From assembly GCA_050084985.1 (NCBI GenBank), contig JBITNC010000001.1:84072001-84136000 (forward strand): 64,000 nt of DNA. Reading direction: 5' to 3'. Under the pieces are notes generated by a model. The model was not told where the DNA came from, did not search any database, and worked only from the letters and a program-made list of their open reading frames with translations. The position numbers and the translations under genes are program-made. The DNA comes from Nageia nagi. Taxonomy: Eukaryota > Pinophyta. Shown here piece after piece: positions 11,480 to 24,309 of the stretch (positions are counted from its first letter, which is position 1; each line of letters opens with the position of its first letter).

Positions 11480-12720
11480 GATCCATTTAGATGTTCTTGC
11501 ATTTTGATAACTTTTATTCATCATATATTACAAAGGATCTACTTTGGCAATTACATACATGGTATGGTTTATCATGTAATGTCTTAACTTTTTAGTTGCA
11601 AATACTACTACTAAGCATAACTCTTCCAAGTATATGTATTTAATCTCAAAACCAAACAAATTTTGACTAAGGTAATATATTGCTTATTCTTTACTATTCT
11701 TGTTCTTTTGTGCAAGCATAGTTCTTAAGGCTATTTCTATGGTGGATATATATAACAAGAATAGTTCTCTAGGCTTAGGTGGTACTAAAACAAGTGGTGA
11801 AAGAAGATAGTGTTTTATTTTGATGAATGTTTCCTATTGTTCATTGCCCTAGTGAAATGTAATCCCTTTCTTTAAAAGTTTATTAAAATATTTACATTTT
11901 TATAATAACTAAGAAATGAAAGGTATTATGGCTTGTAACTTACCCTATAGGCTTTGTAGTTATTTTATGTTTGAGGGAGGTAACATATTTGTTATTGCTT
12001 TATCTTGTTAGGATCTACTTCAATTCCAAGTGTTACTCAAAAAATACATTTCTTTGGGTTCAATTGGATCTTATATTCTAGTAATTGATCAAATATTTTG
12101 ATGAGTACTTTGGGATGATCTTCTTATGTTTTTTATTTAGCCAATACATCATCTACATAATACTCTATAATGTCATGCATGTAATCACAAAAAATATACA
12201 TCATGGCTCTTTGATAGGTAGCTCTAGCATTTGTCAATCCAAAATGCATTACTTTATAATGAAATATTCCTCAAGGTGTTATGAATGTGGTTTTATATTG
12301 ATCTTCTGATACCACTTTAATTTGGTTGTACCTTAAAAATCCATCTATGAGTGATAACATTTCATGTCTTATAGTAGAATCAACTAAATTATTTATGTTT
12401 GATAGAAGAAAGTCATCTTTAGGGCATGATTTATTCAGATATCTAAAGTTTGTACATATTCAAATCTTCCTAGTAGATTTATTGACTAGTACCATATTAG
12501 AAATCTAGTTAGAATAATCAATAGGATGGATAAACATAAATTCCAATAGTTTTTGCAACTCTTCTTTTACCATTAGGGAAATAGTAGGATGCATTTTTTA
12601 TAATTTTTATTTGATAGGTTTTGCACCCTCGTTTATACCAAGATTATGCACTACTAAGTTAGGATCAAGTCCAGGCATATCGACATATGACCTTGCAAAT
12701 ATTTCCTATTTTTCTTTGAG
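11480..12720 (-). pseudogene. Element A reverse transcriptase and first RNase H
   Basis: On the - strand, NKSCPKDDFLLSNI, DGFLRYNQIKV and FGLTNARATYQRAM-like residues lead to YYVDDVLAK, with the catalytic YVDD encoded at 12159-12148. A following RNase H stretch (about 11800-11480) includes KKLRHYMINHTMYVI. Frame and stop disruptions occur throughout, but the YVDD motif itself is intact. The domain copies element RNA into DNA in the family. Confidence 0.8.
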
Positions 12721-13089
12721 TATTGTGATGAACCCTTTCTTTCCTTTTTAGTAAGGAATTTCCCTAATTGAATGATTTTAGATTATTAGGATCATCACTT
12801 TGGTCAACCTTAATGGTCTCTTCAATTAACATCTAATATTCTTTCTCCAATTGGTTGGGTATTAGAATCTAATTATTATCATTTGCCTTGTATTCTTCAT
12901 CCTCACCTTCACATTGATCTTCTAAGGTGGTATTAATATTCAAGTTCAAAAAGTTCACAATATTGCATCTACCTCTTTGAAATCTTAGATTGTAGGTTAT
13001 TCAAGAATCAATGTAAAGTTTGCAATTTTTTCATCTATGAGGAAGTATGAGAAAGAGTTATTTGAAGTTTCTGAGCCTATTATATCAAA

Positions 13090-13835
13090 TGCTAATTATC
13101 CAAATTAGATCATATTAGGTTATCTTTTCAAGAGAAGTACTCAATCTAGAGGTATCTATGCTTGGAGATAGACTAAAGACCAAAATTTGGAGTTGATCAA
13201 AATTCAATTTTAGGCCACCAATTACATGCAAAAATCTAAAACTAGGCCACTAGTAGTGTGTAATTTGACGAGTTAGCAATGGGAATCAAAGGAATGTTGA
13301 TGTGTTGGGTAGAGGAACTATTTCATCTTCCATAATCAATGTTAAGAAGGCATTTCTTAGGTGATTCAAGGCTTATTAAAGGGCATGCCACCCACTTGAA
13401 TTATCAATGAATGAGAGTTTTGAGAGTTTATAGATTTTAGGATTATAGGATTTGAAGGAAGGCCAAGAGTCATTCTAGAGTTCTATAGTTCTAAGATTTT
13501 ATTTGCTTCTTGTTGAAGGAGATTGCAGTAATTACAGGAGATTGTATTACCATTATATTGATGGTATTTCTCTATGCATATAATATTTGTAATATCCTTA
13601 GACAATGAAAAGAGAAGGCTCAAATTCCATGTTGGATTAGTCCACACTAGGTGATCCAGGGTAAATCATTGTGTTGATCTAGTTATGTATATTTTAAGAT
13701 TGCTAATTTTTGATATATAATGTACAATTTCATATTTTATATACAATTATATGATCTCATAATGGTTAAAAATTTTTGCTCGAATATGTAAGTGAGGATC
13801 TGAGTATGCTATAAGCATTCGATGATTACAGATCA
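13090..13835 (+). repeat. Element G 5' LTR
   Basis: It aligns along its length with 18527-19250, for example GATGTGTTGGGTAGAGGAAC and AAAGGGCATGCCACCC, and both copies end GATGATTACAGATCA. The left edge is less sure because the first 15-20 bases differ between copies. Confidence 0.85.
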
Positions 13836-13837
13836 CA

Positions 13838-13849
13838 TGGTATCAAAGC
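13838..13849 (+). other. Element G primer-binding site
   Basis: TGGTATCAAAGC lies two bases after the LTR end. It matches the usual plant initiator-Met-tRNA site TGGTATCAGAGC except for one G-to-A transition. Confidence 0.85.
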
Positions 13850-14189
13850 TTGTGCTACCAAAATTTGGGGTTAGAATTTTGGGAACTCTATGTAGCTAGC
13901 AACAAAAAATTTGATATTTGGGAGGAGATCTCAAAGACCAAAATTAATTCTAAAGGATCTTGAGATTGGTTGAAGAGTTAGAGAGACTTTAATGAATAAT
14001 CTAGAGAAGCAATAGCCATTTGTACATACCATGGAGGATGCTAATTTTGAAAGGATATTTTTAGTAATGGAGAATCATTTGGCTTAGTTGGATGAGTTGT
14101 TGGTTGCTAGAGAAAATTTAAATGTCAATCAAAGATATCATAATGTAGTTGGGAGACCTAATTCATCATTTTCATCAAATTGAGTTCCA

Positions 14190-14960
14190 TTCAAGGTGCA
14201 AGTCAAAGTGGACATTCTTACTTTTGGAGGAGAGGTTGATGAGAAAAAGGTAAATAATTGGTTGAAATAATTTGAGGTTTATTTCCAAATTCATGGTTTT
14301 GTAAATAATGTTGATAAAATCTCTTTTGCTAGATTAAATATGAGTGAACATGCTTTAGTTTTATGGGAAAGGTATGTAGAAACTCTTAATCATGAACACT
14401 TATCTAAAACATCTTCTTGGAATGAAGTTAAGGAGTTGTTAAGATATCAATTTTATCCATTAAGACATCATAATAAATAATTGATGAATTAGCAATTATT
14501 TAGATAATAAAGATGGAAAAATGTTCAAAAAAACAATACAAAATTTAAGAAATAATCCACTTTTCTTGGGGTTTCACTAAAAGATCCTCAAAATTTAATG
14601 AAGTACATTGGAGGTTTACATAGTCATTTGCAAAAGACTATCATGTTCTTCAATCCTACTAATCTTGATCAAGTGTGTGTTCAAGCATAATACTTAGAGG
14701 AGGATGTTAAAGCAAGGAGATAATATGATGAATCTAAGAAGGCTTCTAATTCAAGGGGAGGACAAGAGAAAGGTAAATCTCAATATAAAGGCAAAGGTAA
14801 GCAAGAAACTAAGACCACTAATATTTCTAAGAAAGAAGGTGATGGTATACATTATATTCATTATAATAAATATATTCATGTTGATGATAAATATTGGAAA
14901 TTATATCCAAAATTACATCCATATAAGCACAAGAATAAGGAGAAAATACTGTTATGGTTC
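14190..14960 (+). pseudogene. Element G gag remnant
   Basis: Sequence encoding VDILTFGGEVDEKKVNNWLK near 14209, then VYFQIHGFVNNVDKISFARL near 14278 and YIGGLH near 14605, matches retrotransposon gag (capsid-like) patterns. A zinc-knuckle-like stretch near 14845-14910 reads HYIHYNKYIHVDDKYWKLYP, where the family has C-x2-C-x4-H-x4-C; the first two Cys positions read Tyr, consistent with TGT-to-TAT changes. Stops interrupt the frame. Gag packages element RNA into particles in the family. Confidence 0.7.
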
Positions 14961-15079
14961 TTAGATGTGATGATATTGAGGGTAGTTTAGATGTTGATGA
15001 GAAAATAAATTGTTCAACCATTCAAAGGGTTGAAGAACCTTAAGACAATGAAGAATAAAAAATTAAATTATTCAACCAT

Positions 15080-15480
15080 AAAATCCAAATCAAGAAAACC
15101 AAATTAGATTATATTATTGATCCAAGTTCTCAAGAAAATTGGATTTTAGATACTATGGTAAGTAATTTGGTATTGGAAGCTTTCAACCATCCAAATCCAT
15201 ATCTTTTAAGTTGGGTGCATCGTAATGCTAGTTTGGAAGTCACTAAGCAATGTAAGATAAAATTTGCTATTTTGTTCAAAGTACATTAATGAAGTTGTGG
15301 TTGATGTTGTCCCTTTAAATATTTATGGTGTTGTTCTTGGTAACCCTTACATGTGGGATAGAGATAGTATTTATTATAGAAGATTAAATAAATTTTGATT
15401 GGTGAAATATGGAAAGATGTTTCTAGCTAGTGTATATAAAAGTAGAAAAAAGATATCTTTAGTCACTTCTAGTTAGGTAA
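15080..15480 (+). pseudogene. Element G protease remnant
   Basis: NWILDTMVSNLVLEAF near 15138 and, after a frame break, EVVVDVVPLNIYGVVLGNPY near 15291 correspond to the start and the distal GVVLG-x-PYM part of the gypsy aspartic protease of this family. Following residues (KISLVTSS near 15450) match the linker leading into RT. Confidence 0.7.
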
Positions 15481-15599
15481 AACATCTTGTAAATGGTTCT
15501 AAAAAGTTTGTTCTGATCATGGTAAAAATAGGAGCCTTTGGTGAGGTGAATCTCACATTGTCAATGATGTGCAATTTTGATTTTAGGCCATCATCAATG

Positions 15600-16530
15600 T
15601 CTAAAAGAGATGAATAAATGTAGGATTTGGTTCAAGAGTTTATTGACTTTTTTGTAGAACCATAAATATTACTTCCTATGTGGGATATATAACATGATAT
15701 TCAGTTTTTACCTAATGCTTCATTACCAAACATAGCCTTGTATCGATAATCAATATTGGAGCAAGGGGAGATAAGGAGGTAGATTTAGGAGTTGGTTGAT
15801 CAAGGAGTGATCAAACCAAGTACATATCCATGTGGATCACCTATTATTTTGGTTCCCAAGAAGGATCAAACTTGGAGAATGTGTGTATTGACTATAGAGA
15901 ATTAAATAAAATTACCATCAAAAATTGCTATCCTTTGCCTTGGATACATGATCTTTTGGATCAATTGCAAAGGGAAACATTGTTCACAATATTGAACTTG
16001 AGGACTAGATATCATCAAGTTAGAATCAAAGAGGAGGAAATTTGGAAGATTGATTTCAAGAAAATAAAAGGCCTATTTAAGTGGCTCATTTTGTCATTTG
16101 GTTTGTGTAATGCACTAGCCACTTTTATGAGGGTAATGAATGATGTGTTTCATCCATTTATTGATTGTTTTATTGTTGTATACTTGGATGATATTCTTGT
16201 TTATAGTTATACTTGGAAAGAACATGTTGTACATCTTAGACAAGTGTTTCAAAATTTACATAGGGAAAAGTTATTATTGAAACATTCAAAATGCGAGTTT
16301 GGAAAAGAGTCTTTGGTGTATTTAAGCCATGTTTTAGTCATGGACAACTTAAGATAGATCCTAGTAAAGTAAGTGCTATAGTAGATTGGCCAAGGCCATC
16401 TAATGTAAATGAAGTAAGAAGTTTCTTAGGTGTTATCCAATATTTGAGAAAGTTTATTGTTGATTTTTCTCATATTGCTTCACCTTTACATGATGTAAGT
16501 GACAAGAGGAATGTTTTCCAAGAATATTAG
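15600..16530 (+). pseudogene. Element G reverse transcriptase
   Basis: The RT is the best-preserved coding part of the window. An open stretch at 15830-16357 contains DYRELNKITIKNCYPLPWI, then LRTRYHQVRIKEEEIWKIDF, FGLCNALATF and YLDDILVYS, i.e. RT motifs including the catalytic DD. The reading continues in another frame at 16291-16530 with IDPSKV, VRSFLGVIQYLRKFI and ASPLHD. A frameshift near 16310 separates the two pieces. Upstream residues (LVDQGVIKPSTYPCGSPII near 15792) extend the domain in a different frame. Gypsy RT uses the tRNA primer to make cDNA; here no single frame covers the whole domain. Confidence 0.85.
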
Positions 16531-16940
16531 TGCACCTATGCTAGCATTTTCTAATTTGTAGAAGCCATTTGAAGTGGAGACTGATGCAAGTGACTATGCC
16601 ATGGGAACCATTTTGTTACAAGAGGGTAAACCAATTTGCTATCATTGTAAAAAATTTAGTGGGGCTATTTTGAATTATCATATTTATGATAAGGAAATGT
16701 ATGCATTGTTTTAAGCTATTAAAAAGTGGAAACATTACTTAATTGAAAAAGAAACAATCATTCATATTAATCATCAACCATTAAAGTATTTAAAAACTCC
16801 ATCAAAATTGAAACAAACTAAACAGTATAGATGGATGAATTTTTTGCAACAACTTCATATAGTGATCAAGTATAAGAAAGGAACATAAAATAAAGTTGTT
16901 GATATGCTTTATAGACCACTTGTAACTATAGATTATATGC
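16530..16940 (+). pseudogene. Element G RNase H
   Basis: In one frame apart from stops, the sequence encodes VETDASDYAMGTILLQEGKP, then YDKEMYAL, AIKKWKHYLIEKETIIHINH and QPLKYL, the usual gypsy RNase H landmarks. The third acidic position reads HINHQ where the family has HTDHQ, so an Asp appears replaced by Asn, again a G-to-A type change. Confidence 0.8.
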
Positions 16941-17079
16941 TATTAGTGGCATCTAGTACTAATTTTGGGCCACCAATGCATGCAAACAAAGTCCAATGAG
17001 TTCTCTCTTAGTATTGAAATTCCTTCCTTTTCTATCTGAGTCATTTTTAGAGGTATATGTGTAGAATCTAGACTTTGGA

Positions 17080-18000
17080 GAGGTGTATGAGAAGTTATCT
17101 TCATCTAAGTCCAAGTATGAGGGTTTGGATGAATTTCTTTTGGAAAATGGACTTCTTTATCATTTTAATACATTATGTGTACCTATAGCTAAAAGGATTG
17201 GACTAATTAGAGAAACACATAATTCAAAGATTGCAGGACATTTTGGGGTTGGAAAGACATTATACAATTTGCAAATGTGTGTATATTGGCCAAAGATGCA
17301 ACATCAAGTTGCTAAGTACATAAGGGGGTATTCTTTTTGTTGCACTAGCAAACCAAGTAACAAGAAATTGGGTTTGTATTAGCCACATCTAGTACCTTCA
17401 CATCCATGGGAGTGTATCTCAATGGATATTATGGGAGGATTGCCTATGAGTAAGAAGGGTCATGACTATTTGTTTGTTGTTATGGATAGATTTAGCAAGA
17501 TGTGTGCTTTGATTCCATGTAAAAATACTATAATAGGATAAGATGCTATAGAATTATTCTTTTCTCATGTTTGGGTTCATTTTGGATTGCCTAATTCCAT
17601 TGTTTCAAATAGATATAGTATATTTTTGGGTAAGTTTTGGACATGTTTGTGGGAAATTATGGATACAAGGTTGAAGAGGAGTACTGTCTTTCACCCTCAA
17701 ATAGATGAAAAAGCTAAGGTGGTGAATAGGACAATAGTTCAACTCTTGAGGGGTTATTTTAGCAAGCATCCTAAGTCTTGGGATGAATGTCTTGAATATA
17801 TCCAACATGCATACAATAGGAAAATTCATTCTTCCATTAACAAGAGTCCTTTTGATACTTGTTTTAGTTATTTACAACCTTCACCATTTGATTATGTATT
17901 TGGACAACAAAGGGATGAAGAAGATTCACTTGAGAAAGAGGAAAAGCAAGCTAAAACATTTTTTGAAAATATTAGGCAAATTCATTTGAAAGTCTAAGAT
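17080..18000 (+). pseudogene. Element G integrase, catalytic residues altered
   Basis: The zinc-binding part (17083-17382) contains the HN...GHFGV...Y-WPKM pattern and a degraded CC pair. The core begins with SMDIMGGLP (first catalytic Asp at 17425-17427), then FVVMDRFSKM, a stop near 17538, and an open stretch 17587-17997. In that stretch the second Asp position reads Asn (AAT, 17608-17610) and the catalytic Glu position reads Lys (AAG, 17716-17718). Both are single G-to-A changes from the family residue. The AYNRKIHSS stretch downstream is typical. Confidence 0.85.
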
Positions 18001-18049
18001 CAACTTGAGACAAGCCAAGCTAAGTACAATATAAGACATGAAAAACATA

Positions 18050-18510
18050 GAGTTGACCATAATTTTCATGTAGGAGACCATGTTTGGTTATAATTTAGTA
18101 AGAAGAGGTTGTAAGGACTAGCCAAGAAGTTAAAACCTATAAGGTATGGACCATTTGAGATTGTAGAGCAAGTAAGTGAGAATGCTTTTAGATTGGACTT
18201 TTTGGAATATATGAACATCTATTTAGTTGTGAATGTTGAGCATTTGAAATTGTATAAGCTATCTATGATGACTAAAGATGAGGTAGGTTTAGATCAGATT
18301 TTGTCATCTATTAATGACATAGCTTCTAAAACTATGGATGAACTTATGGAGGATTCCATATTGCAAAAGAAGGGTCATGCTACAAGAAGAGGTGAGATAG
18401 AGCTATGGTTGGTTAGATTGAAAGAAAAAAAGCCTAATAAAGCTAAATGGATGGATAGGTCTAGAGTTACAGAGTTGTATCCTCATTTATGCATTTATGG
18501 GATCAAATGA
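18050..18510 (+). pseudogene. Element G pol C-terminal region
   Basis: GDHVWL near 18078, RYGPFEIVEQVSENAFRLDF near 18140 and NVEHLKLY near 18232 form the integrase C-terminal (GPF/Y-like) region. The open stretch 18193-18510 continues with an acidic linker and ILQKKGHATRRGEIELWLVR, typical of the tail of this gypsy family. A clear chromodomain is not visible. Confidence 0.7.
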
Positions 18511-18517
18511 TTCCCTA

Positions 18518-18526
18518 TTAGGGAGG
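18518..18526 (+). other. Element G polypurine tract
   Basis: TTAGGGAGG directly precedes TGTGATTTG at the start of the 3' LTR, the expected position for plus-strand priming. Confidence 0.6.
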
Positions 18527-19250
18527 TGTGATTTGAATTGGATCATGTTAGGTTGTCTTTTCAGGAGTAGTACTTAATCCAAAGCTATATATGCTTAGAG
18601 ATAGACCAAAGACCAAATTTTGGTGTTCATTAGCATTCAATTTTAGGCTACCAGTGATGTGTAAAATTCTAAAACTAGGTCATCAATGGTATGCAATTTG
18701 ATGAGTCAGCAGTGGGATTTGAAGGGACATTGATGTGTTGGGTAGAGGAACTATTTTAGCTTCCATCACTAATTTCAAGAAGGCATTTTTGAGGTGATTC
18801 AAGGCTTATTAAAGGGCATGCCACCCCCCTTGAATTCTCAATGAATGGTATTTTTTGAGAATTTATAGATTTTGGGATTGTAGAATTTGAAGTAAGGTTA
18901 AGAGTCATTCTAGAGTTCTATAGTACTGAGATTGTATTTTCTTCTTATTATAGGAGATTGTATTACCATTGAGTTGATCATATTTTCTATGCACATAATA
19001 TTTGTAATTTTCATAGATAATGAGAAGAGAAGGCTCCAATTCTATGTTGGATTAGCCCATATTGGGTGAACTAGGGTAAATCATTATGTTGATCTTGTTG
19101 TGTATGTTTTGAAATTACTAGTTTATGATTTACAATATGCAATTTCATATTTTATATGCAATTATATGATCTCATAATGGTTAATAATTTTGATTTGAAT
19201 TTGTAAGTGGGGATACAAGTATGCTATAAGCATCTGATGATTACAGATCA
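18527..19250 (+). repeat. Element G 3' LTR
   Basis: Second copy of the LTR at 13090-13835; starts TGTGATTTGAATTGG and ends GATGATTACAGATCA. Confidence 0.87.
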
Positions 19251-19979
19251 GCCAGACCAATCAAATTTTATATGTAAGGTTATCACATATTTCCATGATT
19301 TCCACCATATTAATTTATATATCCAAAAATAACCCTCCTAAGGATAACATTCCAAATTCTATATCATCCTAATTCATCATCCATTTATGTGTTTCACATG
19401 AATTTTCAAAGGTTTTAGCTTCTCATTCTACTTCAATTATCTTGCAACTAGATATTCCTTGATTTTTGTTCTTATAACCTAATCATGTTTTATCACAAGG
19501 TAATTGATAATTAATATTAATGGTGTACCTAGGTCCTTGTTCATATCATCCTAAACCTTATCTTTTCCACTAACATTTATCAATGTATCTTTGCATAAAT
19601 GATCTTACATCTGGTGATTAATACTCTAATGAATTATAGAAGATACCTTCATTGGATTGAGGTAAAGTGAGAATAGGTGGTTCTATTTGACCATTATATA
19701 CAAAATGTGTTTGATTAGGTAATTACCCCAGTAGTATTAATTATCCTACTATACTAGGAGACTCTTTAGGTCTTCCTATTTCTTGGGATGTAGGGATGTT
19801 AAAAATGAAATCATCAATGGTAAACTCCCCTATTCCATAATCTATTAGTATTATAGTCACAAGATAGATATTAGATGGTTTATCTTTTATTGCACTATAA
19901 TTATTTGACACTTTTCTAGGACAAGATGGTTTTGATGATTAGGCTTTGGTTGCTTCATCTAACTTTTGTGCTCTTACTT

Positions 19980-20330
19980 CTCATGTTCACTTTTCTAAGA
20001 ATGTTGGTTCTATTTTTGGTAATTGATCCTTGTTAATATTTGGTGTATGAGGTATTTCAACATCAATAGGATCCTTCCATTTTAATGAACTTGGAAAAGA
20101 ACCTTTTTTATCAATATCTATTATTGACTCTTTTTTAAGAACTATAGGTGTTAAAGCAATTTCTCTTGAAAGATATGTGTAATTGCAATGAGAATATGGA
20201 TTTTCATCTCCAATACACAATGCACCACCCCATTATAAATATATTATAAATAATTATGATATGTTGATGGGATGCATTACATGTCCCTAATCCAAGGTCT
20301 CCCTAAGAGTAGGTTGTATTGTGTTATATC
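19980..20330 (-). pseudogene. Element A protease remnant
   Basis: The - strand near 20320-20285 encodes YNLLLGRPWIRDM, the conserved distal motif of Tat-type aspartic protease. The open stretch 20220-19987 follows it. The expected N-terminal active-site segment further upstream (to about 20900) is not clear. The domain processes the Gag-Pol polyprotein in the family. Confidence 0.75.
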
Positions 20331-21079
20331 TCCTTCAATAACTTGCAATAATGTTTGTACTATTTTAGATCCCATAGTAATTAGCAATGAGATAGATCCC
20401 ACTATTGAGCATAAAGCATCATTGAAGCTCTTAATTACAAAGAAGGTGCACATATATGTGAAAAAGGGAGATTCATGTTTTTATATGCAATTGTTGAAAT
20501 AATATTTATTATAGAACTTTCATCTATTAATATCCTCTTAAAATCCCTCCCATCTATATTGGATACAATATGTAATGGAGGATATTATCCTTGCAAATGG
20601 TTTGATGGCCTTATTTCATAATTATAGAAGAAAATAGTGGGATTTTGGCTTGTCCTAATATTTCCCACAAAATTCACAAAGCTTTCAACATCATTAATGT
20701 CCAACTTGATTATTTGCAAGATTGATTTATAGCTTCCCTATGATCTTTAGATTGTTATAGTAATTTGAACAAAGACATCTTTACTTGTAAATTTCTTAAT
20801 TGATGTTGTAAATATCCTTTTACTAAAACCTTAAGAGGTTGCAACCTAGGTATATTTGGTTGTACAACATCATAATTTGTTTGATTGTTAGGAATATCAG
20901 CTTAACTTCCTTGTTCCCTTTAGGCCCTTGTAGTGATACTCACCATAGGGACAAAAATAGGGGCATCCTAAATCCCTTTATGCATTACTTTACCTTTGTA
21001 TGAATGTGATTCTATTGTATTAGCTTGGTGTTGAGGATGAGGATTCTAATATATTTCTAGATTTTGATTAAGAATAGTT

Positions 21080-23362
21080 AATGGATTATCTACTTGTAAT
21101 CTTCTTTGATCAATCAAATTCTTGAACCTTATGCTGTAATGTTTTACATTTTCCTATAGTATGATCCTTTTGATGATGGTAATGACATTAATAATTCACA
21201 TTATACCATTTACTATATTTTGCATCAAGTCTTTTAGGTTGTATTTTAGGTAAGGTAATCATTTGATGATCCATTAATTTTTTCAAAATATCATAAAGTG
21301 ATTCAATCAAAGGAGTAAACTTTCTGGGTCCCATCATAGAGTTTCTTCCCTCATTTTGTGGACCAAGTATGTTTTATGGAGGATTTGGTTTTTCATCTTT
21401 AAGATAAGAAATTTTATTAGCATACATTGGTTTTATTGATTATTTTGCCTAATTTTTATTTCTAACATAAGGTTCTTTGTTTTTACCTTTTAATTCTCCA
21501 TCTTAGATTTTAACCTTTTTTATTACAATAGCTTGAGATATTGCTTTCTCAAATATCTTATGTTGTTGAATCAATAAGGTACTAGCAATAGGTCTTAGAC
21601 AACTTTTACTAACTACTTTCACTAGTTCTTCTTGTAGTAGAGTATAAGGCATGCTTGTCAGAATCATCCTCCATCTTGAGATCAAGTTTGTAATTACCTC
21701 ATTTTGGAATTGTTGTAATCTTGTGAGATCAATTATAAAGGTTTTATCTTTATTTTTTATCCTAAAGTGTTATAAAAATAAGTTAGCTAATTATGCATAT
21801 GATATGATTCTATGCTTAGTTAAGTTATTGTACCAATCCATTACTTGTCTAGCAAGTGTCATAGGAAAGATATGTAACATTAAGCATCATCATTGGAAAT
21901 TAGATAACTTGAAGTGTCTTATATGTTCTTTAGGATCCTCCTTTCCTTTGAAATATTCAATCTTTGGAATTTTAAATTTGGAAAGGATCTCCATATTAGG
22001 AACACTTGGGCATATAGGCTCATTATAAATTATTTCATAAGAGATTTTATGTTTGTTTTGTTGATGTAACATGCTTTCAATCTCTATTAACCTTTTGTTG
22101 AAATCATTACTTGGCTACATAGGAATGATAATATGTCTACTATCCCTATTACCTTGCTTTTGTTTATTTGTTGAGAATGATTGGTAACTTCTTTTGAAAG
22201 GTGTTTAGCCACCATAATAACTTCCATTATATGGTGGAGAAGGCAGAGGAGGTTGATGTGGAGGAAACTATTACTTTCCCTATTGATATAAAGGTGTAGG
22301 AGCATTATATTTTTTAACCTTATATATAGACTAAGGTAAAGGGGGTTTTTGAGGTTGTTGTTGCTCATGTGGAACCTACCTTCTTCTAGGTAAGCAAAGG
22401 TTTTGATCTTTATAATTTTTATTACCTTGAGGAGACAAGGATCATGCTCTAGATGGAAACTTCCTATTATTTAATACTCCCTAATTTGATCTATTTTGAA
22501 TTTGAACTTGAACCTATTATTTATTAAGTTTCCCTATTGGTGTTTTACTTTGATATGCATGAAACACATGCTATGCTTGTAAACATAAATTTTGCCCCAA
22601 TTTTTAAGTTCATTTCATTTCTACATATCCGAATTATATAAGATAATTTGTTGGTTAGCCTAAATTTATTTCTAATTTTGATTTGATCTATACACATACA
22701 ATGGTATCTCTTATACCCAATACCTTCAAGGATAAAAATTACTTTGTTTAGGAGCTTTATGACTCATCCTAGGCAATGTATGGGTAGTATTAAGATTTAT
22801 ATGGCTAACTATAGAAGAATAACTAGTCCTAGGGGTAGGTGTATTTATTTTTATAATATGATAAGCATCATTATACACTCTAGCATGAATCCTTGATTCA
22901 AATATCAGGGTAGCTATATGTATATAAATTCTATCATCAAATTCTTCCATCCTTCAAGAGACGGTGGAAGGGTTGTAATCATCTTATCTAATATATGATT
23001 GAACAAGATATCCATCTAGTATGTAACGCATAATACAATCATACTTAGATTTAAAGGGATCCTTTTGTAATATAGCATAAGTTGAATGCAATTTTTATGG
23101 ATTAAAATTCCTTAAAATTATTTTTCCTCATTGGCTATTGGTGTATCTTTTGCTAGATAAGGTAAATCTAATGGAAGACTATGAGCGTGAGAGGAATAGA
23201 AATCCTTAACTCCTTTTAATGGTATATTAATTTGTTTAAGATATCATTTGTTTCATGAGAAGTTTTTTTTCTTGATACATATTTGTTATACCTATGAGAC
23301 CTATGACTAGGTTATCCTTATTGGTAGTTTTCATCATAGGGATTGTGTTGTTGACAAGCCAT
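21080..23362 (-). pseudogene. Element A gag remnant
   Basis: A - strand ATG at 23362 begins MACQQHNPYDENYQ, a plausible gag start. A proline- and glutamine-rich N-terminal region follows. The capsid part (22072-21890) reads FKIPKIEYFKGKEDPKEHIR, matching Tat gag, continuing with QVMDWYN-like residues near 21850. A zinc knuckle at about 21190-21104 reads CHYHHQKDHTIGKC, i.e. C-x2-H-x4-H-x4-C. Frameshifts separate these parts. The + strand reading frame across 21651-22028 is antisense to the capsid part. Confidence 0.75.
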
Positions 23363-23817
23363 TTGAGAATGAGTATTACCCATTCTCTTCTATTTTTTTG
23401 GGACTTTTTAATTTTCAATTTTTGTTTTTAATTTTTTTCTAAACAAAAAATAAAAGAAAAAACATATCATTCATAGCAATTATGTTTTTATTTTTAATTT
23501 ATATTATTTGATAAAACAAGTAGATGCACAAACAACCTATTTAGAAACTCACCTTTTCTATGTGATTATCTTGTTTAATTTTTTTGATAAATTGAATTAA
23601 TTTTTTCTTGATGAGTGATGTGAATTGTTCATTTTATTCTTTATTAATTTTCATATATTATTTTTTCTAATCAAGTGTTTAAACAAGGGTAGGTTAGAAT
23701 TCTATAGGAAACCTATGGCAAAGTATTAGCTTGGTACTTAAGGTGGTTCCCTTAGTGCGGTGAGGCTTGGAAAATGCTATTGAATACTATATTGATAGTG
23801 GAATACAAGCATAGCCT

Positions 23818-23828
23818 CCTTATTTATA
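23818..23828 (-). promoter_or_regulatory. TATA-like box of element A
   Basis: On the - strand CTATAAATAAGG lies upstream of the gag start within the probable LTR. The position suits an LTR promoter; no transcription start can be read from sequence. Confidence 0.4.
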
Positions 23829-24309
23829 GTCACCTAGAAAAAAATGATGACTTCTATCCTAAAACTCTATATTCATCTCAAGGCTTGGCTCTATGGCTTA
23901 TGGTGTGGTCAATGGGTACATAAGAAGTATAAGAATCAATGGTTGGTCACCACCTCCAACTCATTGATATTTTATTTTAAATGTATCATGCATATATATT
24001 TAATAAATAAAATAACTCATGATCACTATAGTCAAACCCAAAATGCATATACTTTGATTATGTTTTATTTAATGTGGAAAGAATAGTATTTTAATTAATG
24101 AGTCTTAATCTGACCTGCAAGATTCATTACCATTTTAATGTGATTCTCTAATAAAAAATTAATGAAATTAATTTACTCCTTCCAAGTGCAAAAGTAATTA
24201 TGTTAGGTTCATTACCACCTCTTACTAATCACATCTACCTTTGACCTTCTTTTGGAGAGATAGGATGAGACATGTAAGAAGCCATTAAGTGAGTGTAAAT
24301 TACCTTAAA

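Larger units (their letters stand above)
13090..19250 (+). mobile_element. Element G: Ty3/gypsy retrotransposon, complete in outline, nested in A
   Basis: Two similar LTRs (13090-13835 and 18527-19250) enclose a primer-binding site, gag, protease, RT, RNase H, integrase and a polypurine tract, all on the + strand. The pol domain order and the initiator-Met-tRNA-type primer site fit a chromovirus-like gypsy element. It interrupts element A between that element's RT and protease. TCAAA precedes the left LTR (13085-13089) and recurs at 19261-19265, ten bases beyond the right LTR, so the target duplication is uncertain. The LTRs differ at many positions, so the insertion is old. Confidence 0.88.

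Noticed and set aside
21651-22028. 125-codon + strand open frame
   Set aside because: Antisense to the readable gag capsid sequence of element A on the - strand.
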